Shown one piece after another: positions 57,311-64,000 of a DNA stretch of 64,000 nt (the stretch's first letter is position 1; each line of letters opens with the position of its first letter). The notes beneath the pieces were generated by a model. The model searched no databases and was not told the DNA's origin. It saw only the letters and a program-made list of their open reading frames with translations. The DNA comes from Pogonophryne albipinna. Lineage: Eukaryota > Chordata > Actinopteri > Perciformes > Artedidraconidae. The position numbers and the translations under genes are program-made. Location: contig CM053246.1 of assembly GCA_028583405.1 (NCBI GenBank), positions 1,980,570 to 2,044,569 on the forward strand. Reading direction: 5' to 3'.

Positions 57311-57996
57311 TTCTAAAATCCTATGGAGAAATCTCATTGCTTTTTTGTCGAGGGAAGCCATGCGCAGCTTACTTCCGGGTTTTAGGACGCCTCACTGCAG
57401 CTCTCTCGTCTCCTCTTCACACACCACACTTTTCGCGGCACACGTACTTACAGCCAATCAGCTCTGAATGAGTGAGATGACGTATGGTGGGGATGGCAGC
57501 ACTATGCCCCTATGGTCATTATTTTTTTGCCACACACATTAAATAGGAAAATATTCTGAGCATGCGCAGTGTAGATTTACAGTCACCGTTCACTTAGACA
57601 GAAAGAGGGAGGGGCAGGATTGGGTTTGGTCCCACATGGCTCTAAACAGCTCAATAGGCACACACTGTAGACACTAATTAGAAGAACACAGACTAAAACA
57701 GCGATGTACAGACGAATCAGATGATTAAACATGATCTTAAAATATATTTTATATATTTTTTAATTAATTTTTTGCATTTTGTTGTAATCATTATTTTTCA
57801 TACTTTCTGCTGACACTAGGTAGGGGCCCCTAATGACCAGTCGCCACTGCTTATGGGGAAAATAACACCCTTCATGCTGTTCAAGATCCCTCCGCTACGC
57901 GTTGGGATCCTGATCTGCCGACGAGGCTCCATTAAAATATACATATTTTTAGTGAATTACTGAGTTTAGGCAACGTTTTAATTCAGTTGAATACAG
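57311..57996. other. Unassigned DNA with a possible hAT end
   Basis: No gene is recognised. TAGGGGCCCCTAATGACCAG and TCGCCACTGC at 57822-57850 look like an inverted hAT terminus (CAGTGGCGA). Confidence 0.35.
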
Positions 57997-58548
57997 TGTA
58001 AGGGAAACTTCTGCAGCAATGGAGAGTCAGGACTCAGAGAGACACGAGGAGAGTTGGAGCTTTGATGTCAAACACTGGTAGTTTATTACAAGCATCGGCC
58101 GGAGAATTCATATCACAAGTCACAGCAGCAAAAGGTTCTGACTGCACGGGTGGGTTGTCATGTCAATTCTGATCAGCCTATCTCTCGATAGACCTTTTAA
58201 ACTAGTTTAAAAGGTCTATCGAGAGATAGGCTGATCAGAATTGACATATCTCTCGATAGACCTTTTAAACTAGTTTACAGAGAGCTAATCAGCATATTGG
58301 GGGAAGGTATACGTGAACACCTGGAGACACTGAATCACTTATCTCACTCATTGACTCTGTGACTGAGAGTTGACCGGTCATAAAACAGGTAATGTCAACA
58401 ATAGCTGAGACTTCCCACTCCTTAAGACAGATAACAGACTTAGGGTTCGGTCGTAAAACGTCAACAGGCAATAAAGTTAAATATCTTAGGAGTAAGGAAG
58501 AATTATTATTTGACACTTAGAGAGAGAGAGAAGAAATATTCTCTAACA
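57997..58548 (-). repeat. 3' LTR of a minus-strand LTR retroelement (552 bp)
   Basis: In minus-strand orientation it starts TGTTAGAGAATATTTC, ends GTTTCCCTTACA and is preceded by the purine tract GATAAAAAGAGAGGAC (58549-58564), as for a 3' LTR. The partner LTR is not in the window or not recognisable, and I found no confident gag, pol or env frame in 58565-62200, so this is a tentative call. It contains the 88-bp palindrome. Confidence 0.5.
58160..58247. repeat. 88-bp perfect palindrome plus a third arm copy
   Basis: The two 42-bp arms around CTAG (58202-58205) are exact reverse complements. Directly after it, 58246-58276 repeats the left arm again (ATCTCTCGATAGACCTTTTA to CTAGTTTA). Confidence 0.95.
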
Positions 58549-61500
58549 GTCCTCTCTTTTTATCATCTTTGATAACCTGAAAACATTAGTCTAATAATAA
58601 TTTGGTCAATACTTAAATCAATATGCGTCTTCAGATTTGAATGTGGTCTCATCGTACATCAATTTACATCACAAAGTAGAATAAGACTGAAACATTCAAC
58701 CACAATGATTGACACAGACAATCACAATAGAAACTCATCTCTCATCAATGTTTGGATAATCTTTTGTCAAAAGCACAATAATGAACGCACATAAAACACA
58801 GACGCATAATAGCAAAAACATCTTCTTTAAAATAATATGTTTTAACATGTAACCATTAGTTGATCTCACTTATCAAACTATAAAATCAAAACCAGCTTGC
58901 AGTTAAAGGTTTACTTTAAGGCAATCACTAGTCAAAAGCATTTAAAACATAGGATCATAAGAGATCCAGGTGAGGTATAAAATCAGGATCATAACAGATC
59001 CAGCTGAGGTATAAAATCACAGTTAAGGTATAAAATTCACAGTGGTGATTTGATCAATTCGTAATCTGCAAAGTTACAGTGTCCTCAATTTAGGATTACT
59101 TTACGTTTACTTCATTACATATTAAATCAAAAGACTATGGCATGATAACATAATTACATTACTTCAACTATCAATCATTATGTCATTTCAAAATCTGAAG
59201 GGAAAAGTTAGGCAAATATTCAAAGACTTTTGTAAAAACCTGGAAAGGAAAGTTTAAACGTTTAAAACTTGAACCATCATTTTAGGTCTGTCTGTGCATG
59301 GGTAATACGTTGAAGAGTAGTGTTGTTAAGTCTGATTGCTGGATGATTCAGGATATTAACATTATCTGTTATAATATTAGAAATATCTTATTGTTCAATA
59401 CCTTATAATCTGAAAATATCAATTAATTTATTTTGTTTAGTGTGAAAGTGTAATCTGATCTGATAAAATATATTTATCACCACTATTTAACACATATCTG
59501 TTCATCGGAAATATAAAAACAATCATTAATTGTACATCTGTAAACATCTGGTCATTCAATTCAAATGTTATCTTTGTACAAGAGCTGGAAGAACATGTCC
59601 TCCTGACTCGTTCTCCTCCTCTCTTTATGACACAGAGTGTCTGGTGTGTAAAGGCATCCTGATACTGTATAGATTAGCACTGAGGTGCTGATTGGCTCAA
59701 AACTCTTCTTCATCAGAGCGCCATATTTCAACCCCCCCAATTGCTCTGCTTTTGTGTGGCTCATTCAGTGAGCACTGTAGTTAATCCCACAGTGAAACAG
59801 AGGCTCATCTGCCTGCATTCCTTCTGCTATCTGCTTGAGAGCAGTGCAACTGGGTATTCCAAGTGGCACATCCAGGTGTGTCCCCCGTGATGGGAGAGGT
59901 TAGGAAGACATCTGCTCCTCCAAGAAACATGGAACCTTGTATGAAGCCTCTGAAGCCATCGCTCGTCCTGCAGGGTTGTCTGCTTGAGCCCACCGAGCAG
60001 GAAGATGAAGAAGCATCCCATCTCCTCAGAAAGTTGAAGATTAGAATCCTCTCATCTCGAACGACCTCGTGCCTCCTTGCCCGTGGCTGGGGTGCTCTCT
60101 GCAGCCGGAGAGTGTGATCCTCTCTCTCTGACCCTTGGCCTTCAGAGCTGTCCTAGTTATTGGGTTAACACTTGATAGGGATGTTTTCCTGAGTGAAGAC
60201 AACTCAAGGTAATGGATTAGCACATTATCATTCAATTACAAATATAGGATAGGGCCCTCAGAATTATTTGGGAGCCTTCCTGACACATGCACATGCATAC
60301 ATTTAAGGTTTGTGTTAGTCATTTAACATGCAAGAATCATATACTCATCAGTCCAAAGCAGAGAAATGTTATTTTAAGTTAAATGTGAGCTAGTCCCTGT
60401 GGATATAACCCCTTCTCAATGATTCTAAATGTTATATTAATTCACCATTTACCGTTTGATAAAAGATTAGTTTATCAGAAGTACATTTCCTCTTCCATAA
60501 AACATAGGTTTGAGAAATGAATGTTCCAATATGAAATCAATTACTCAATATAATTGACTCTCCCCTCCCTTTTCTTACATATGTCACATATGTAATAAAG
60601 ACGTAAGAGTCTATTTAAACATGGTATCATCTATTAGCTATTAATCGAGAAGACGCAGTATCAGTATGCAACTCGCAAATATCTCTTCTCTCTTTCCTAT
60701 CCCTCTCTTCCCTCTTCTCTCTATTCTCTCTTCCACAGCTCTCTCTATTCTCTCTTCCTCATCCCTCTCTCTTCCTCATCTCTTTCTCATCCTCATCTCT
60801 CTCTTTACTCACTTCCCCATGTCTTTATTCTCACTTTCCCATCTCTTTCTTCTCTCACTTCTGTTAGATATGAAATAAAACATACGAGTCCATGTAAGCA
60901 TGGTATAGATCATAATCCATTACTCGAGAAGACTCAGTATCACCTGTGCGCAGCTCACAAAAAACAATTGTGAGAAACATATATTATGCAGGAAATGTAT
61001 ACCTTTGTTAAAAAAACAAAGCATATCTGATTTGGGAGGAAAAGCTTCAATCCCCCTTAACATCTGAGTTACCACTGTAGGCATAGCATGAATGATAGTG
61101 GGCGTCTGATGGTGTCATTACTGAGAAATGTCAAACAAATTCAAAACCTTACATTTGAAAACAGGTTTGCATTCCTCCACTTAAGGTGACGTTATCATTG
61201 GAAACAATCAAAACAAACTGTTTTGATGTAGAATCTATCAATTGAATCGTCAGAGCAGAACAGAATGGTTGTATTGTAGCCCGAGTACCGTGCAGCCTCT
61301 AGTTTTACCAGGTGGAAACATGGTCCATATAATGTGAATACATGCCGAATTAGACAGTAAGAGGCCCCTGACATTTAGGCCTATACTAAAAATAGTAGGG
61401 GCTTTTAACAGCTTGCCAACTTACAGGCATCCTCTGCATAGCAGTATGAATAGCCTTAAAAAAAATAAAAAACCCACTCTGTGGTAACGAGTCATATTTC

Positions 61501-62229
61501 TGACCCAAATGCCCTAAGTGAAGCCGTTAGTCTCATCTGACTGACCCAAGGGTTGGTGCTGGTGTGACAGGGGGGCTTCCAAATGTTCAAAGCAGATGTC
61601 AAGCTTTCAGTTCATGGCTCGGTGGAGGGGAGCAGACCCACGTGAGACAGTATCAACGGCTGTAATGTTCGGTTTGAGGAGCGTCATTCTCTCTGGGAGC
61701 AGGAAATGGTGTTCATTCTTGGACCAGACCATTAATGTCATGTAGAGCAGCCATAGCATCTCTGTGACTGCACTCAGCCGGACTGTAGCAGGGCAGAACT
61801 GGGTGACTCTTAGTGAAGCCGTCCAAGGCCATAGACAAAATGGAACCACGTACTAACAAAAAAGGACACAGGGTCATCAATGTCTCTCTTTACCATTGGC
61901 CTAATCATAAAACAAATCAGTGGGAAAAATGTGGAACACTAATCCATCATGTGAAATGTTGAGTTAATTTAAATAATGACTTATGGGTTGAAATCAAATT
62001 AACATTAACATTAGAACTAAAGTCAGTTAAAATTGGAGTTGCACGGATCAGAATCAAATCAATACACCATTTTCCCAGCTCTGTAATGAAAAGGATAACA
62101 AGCAGGGATGCAAATGTGTCATCGCCGTTTTGAATCCAAAATAGGTCGTTTGTGTGATTCATGTAGATCTGCAATAAAAATATTTTTTTGGGGTATGGGG
62201 GGGTCTGGGACCCGGAGTAATCTGCGGCC
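58549..62229. other. Unidentified DNA, possibly interior of the minus-strand LTR element
   Basis: Only short frames exist. A minus-strand frame at 61849-61607 (MVPFCLWPWTASLRVTQFCP) and another at 59993-59805 look ordinary in composition, but I cannot assign them. A pyrimidine-rich block lies near 60680-60865. Confidence 0.3.
60587..60985. repeat. Direct repeats flanking a polypyrimidine block
   Basis: 60592-60690 (ATGTAATAAAGACGTAAGAG to AGACGCAGTATCAG) and 60868-60965 (ATGAAATAAAACATACGAGT to AGACTCAGTATCAC) are about 75-80 percent identical. Between them lies a nearly pure C/T tract built on CTCTCTTCCTCAT-type units (60680-60865). Confidence 0.75.
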
Positions 62230-62657
62230 GCGAGCTGTTATGTGCCATCATGACATGCATGGTGTTCTTTTTTATATATTATAATGAATGCTCGAGTCTT
62301 CCTGCCTGTCGGCTCTGCTCATGGATGTATAATAAGGCTCTGCTGCTCCGCGAAGATGGTCTAGCTTCAGCAGCTACATTACCTACGGGTGCGTTCGTTA
62401 ATATTAACTGTGTGGTCCGGAGTCACTGTGGCACAGACTGGACCGCTGGTGAACAGCTGTTAGAACGGGGCGTTCAGGTGTTCAGAGCAGAGCTCCCTGT
62501 CGGAGCGGCAGAGCGTGATGTGAACAAAAAAATGTTTCTGTCGCAATATTATTTAAGGAATCGTTGAGCTAGCTAACTAGCATACATTGTCACTCTCTGC
62601 TAACGTTAGCTTTAGCCTTCGTTTTCTAATAGTTTTTTTTTTTTTCATAGGCTATAA
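62230..62657. other. Unassigned DNA
   Basis: An open frame at 62250-62567 (ACRLCSWMYNKALLLREDGL) shows no motif I recognise, and no splice or repeat borders support it. Confidence 0.3.
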
Positions 62658-63243
62658 ACGGAGGTGGTATAAGTATAGATATTGTACTTGAGTAAAAGTA
62701 GAAGCACTCAGATCTTGTACTAGAGTAAAAGTAGAAGTACCAGAGTGTAGGAATACTATGTTACAGTAAAAGTACTGCATTCAAAATGTTACTCAAGTAA
62801 AAGTATAAAAATATTCTCATCAAAATATAGTGAAAGTAGCGACAGTAAAAGTAGTCGTTGTGCAGATTGGTCCTTTTCAGAATACATATGATATGTTTTA
62901 TAATGATTGATCATTAAAGTGTTCTCAAAGCTGGTAAAGGTGCAGCTAGTTTGAATGACTTTGTATACTGCAGGGTAGCTTGTGAATTTACTCCAGGTGG
63001 AACTAAAGTCTGATTTAACACTTGATTATATTTCACATCATTCATCCAGATCTGTAAAGTAACTAAAGGTATTAAATACATGTAGTGGAGTAGAAGTACA
63101 CCATGTACCTCTGAACTGTAGTGGAGTAGAAGAACAAAGTAGCAAAACATTTAAATACTTAAATAAAGTACAAGTATCTCAAAATTGTACCCAAGTATAG
63201 TACTTGTTGAGTTTATGAACTTAGTTACTTAACACCAGTGGCT
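62658..63243. mobile_element. hAT-type MITE rich in AAGTA/GTACTT words
   Basis: It runs from CGGAGGTGGTATAAGTATAG to CTTAGTTACTTAACACCAGTGG with dense AGTAAAAGTAGAAGTA and CAAGTA repeats. This is a very common teleost MITE family; both ends are mutated. Confidence 0.6.
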
Positions 63244-63530
63244 ATACAGACAGAAAGACTAAGCCTTGCACAGAGGCATGAAAATACATTTTCAAAATGC
63301 TCAACAGTGCTGCCAAAATTATAAACTGACAGCTACACAATTAAAATAAATGCTTTTATATATTTCTATTAAATGTGACTCTTTAGCATTTCTGTTATTA
63401 TTACCACTGCTGCTTTAGTTGTTTTAGTTGCTCTGTCTGTTCGCATTTGGAAGTCTCATGATTTATTATGTGGGCCTGTGAAGGAGAGGCCCAGGGAAAA
63501 CAACATCTATCTTGGAACTGCAATTACCAG
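63244..63530. other. Unassigned spacer
   Basis: Nothing recognised. Confidence 0.35.
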
Positions 63531-64000
63531 CGGCGTGCAGTCAGGGGAGGCAGAGCCTCACCTGTCATACTCCAATGTAACGGAAAAACAACTAAATAGT
63601 AATAATAATAAAATGTCTCCACTGATCTGTGTTGTAAATGTGATTTCTGTTTGATTCCAATCGCTTTTTATAGTCAAAATCAGCAAATTTGCCGAGCTCC
63701 GCTACAACTACGGGTAGCGATGAGAAGTGAGGCAGGGACGAGCTCTGCCTCACAGAAGCCCACAGTAACTGGCTGGAGCACGGGCACTAATGTAGCGCGG
63801 GCACTTATTTTGTGAGCGCGCTCAAGCCAGTTACTGTGGGGTGAGGTGAGGCACAGATGAGCTCTGCCTCACCTTAGAGTGCGTCACCCCACAGAAACTG
63901 TCTGGAAAGCGGGCCCTAAGCGCATGCCTGCACCATCTCACTGTATGTCACAAATGTAATGTTTGTAGATCCCTTTATTACATTTATCCTCGCCATCCAT
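63531..64000. mobile_element. hAT element, left end, running off the window
   Basis: CAGCGGCGTGCAGTCAGGGG followed by AGGCAGAGCCTCACC is a hAT-type terminus known from fish. GAGCTCTGCCTCAC recurs at about 63741 and 63860. CCCACAGTAACTGGCT and AGCCAGTTACTGTGGG (63759 and 63825) form an exact 16-bp inverted pair. The other end lies beyond 64000. Confidence 0.55.

Noticed and set aside
61607..61849. Possible envelope fragment of an endogenous retrovirus on the minus strand
   Set aside because: No furin site, CX6CC motif or fusion-peptide pattern could be recognised, so I leave it unassigned.
62250..62567. 105-residue frame as a novel gene
   Set aside because: No motif, no splice context and flanking repeats; the length is not exceptional by chance.

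Overview
This window is vertebrate DNA, almost certainly from a ray-finned (teleost) fish and probably a percomorph. Nothing in it looks prokaryotic: there are spliced reading frames, poly(A) tails, (TG)n and AT-rich microsatellites, and a repeat mix typical of teleosts (L2/Maui and Tx1-type LINEs, Ty3/gypsy elements with a chromodomain or a SCAN-like gag, Harbinger, Tc1, many hAT families, TTAA-flanked elements, a tyrosine-recombinase retroelement). I found no conserved cellular gene, tRNA, rRNA or CRISPR array. The window is an intergenic transposon nest, and most genes in it are transposon genes, nearly all broken. I could not run any search, so family names rest on motifs read by eye.

Layout. 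1-7.3 kb: a LINE reverse-transcriptase fragment; a truncated copy of a minisatellite-rich LTR element with a small hAT MITE inside; fragments of an unnamed teleost repetitive gene; an internally deleted tyrosine-recombinase (DIRS/Ngaro-like) retroelement with two perfect hairpins. 6.9-15.05 kb: an L2-like LINE split by a Harbinger transposon that carries a Myb-like gene (+) converging on a DDE transposase (-) and is itself invaded by smaller elements, one with an unusual 22-23 bp flanking duplication. 15.15-22.0 kb: a MITE split by a deletion-derivative hAT, whose target-site duplication in turn holds a young, nearly intact Ty3/gypsy chromovirus (two 498-bp LTRs, CTACT duplication). 22.1-37.7 kb: a second minisatellite-bearing LTR element (376-bp LTRs, polypurine tract, four classes of tandem repeat). 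Its 5' LTR is split by two Tx1-type LINE copies head to tail at the same target; the second copy holds a TTAA-flanked DNA element and a hAT, and that hAT holds another element with a MITE and a 376-bp (TG)n array.

37.7-40.0 kb is largely unidentified. 40.0-42.0 kb holds a 5' LTR, a tRNA-Pro-like primer site and a broken SCAN-like gag. 42.3-46.75 kb holds a BED-finger hAT pseudogene and further hAT sequence with an antisense LINE. 47-51.2 kb is a 4.2-kb segment bounded by about 150-bp inverted repeats, containing an unassigned transposon-like gene broken by a Tc1 deletion derivative and a LINE 3' end. 51.4-56.8 kb is a TTAA-flanked element with long imperfect inverted repeats and a four-exon, splice-consistent minus-strand gene. 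57-64 kb holds MITE and Tc1 termini, a minus-strand LTR containing an 88-bp perfect palindrome, a duplicated pyrimidine-rich block and two more hAT ends.

The only near-complete gene set belongs to the gypsy element: gag, then a -1 frame pol with protease, reverse transcriptase, RNase H, integrase and chromodomain. The minisatellite elements share its LTR terminus and the start of its gag, so they may be its non-autonomous relatives. The nesting gives a clear relative order of insertions, described under the findings.
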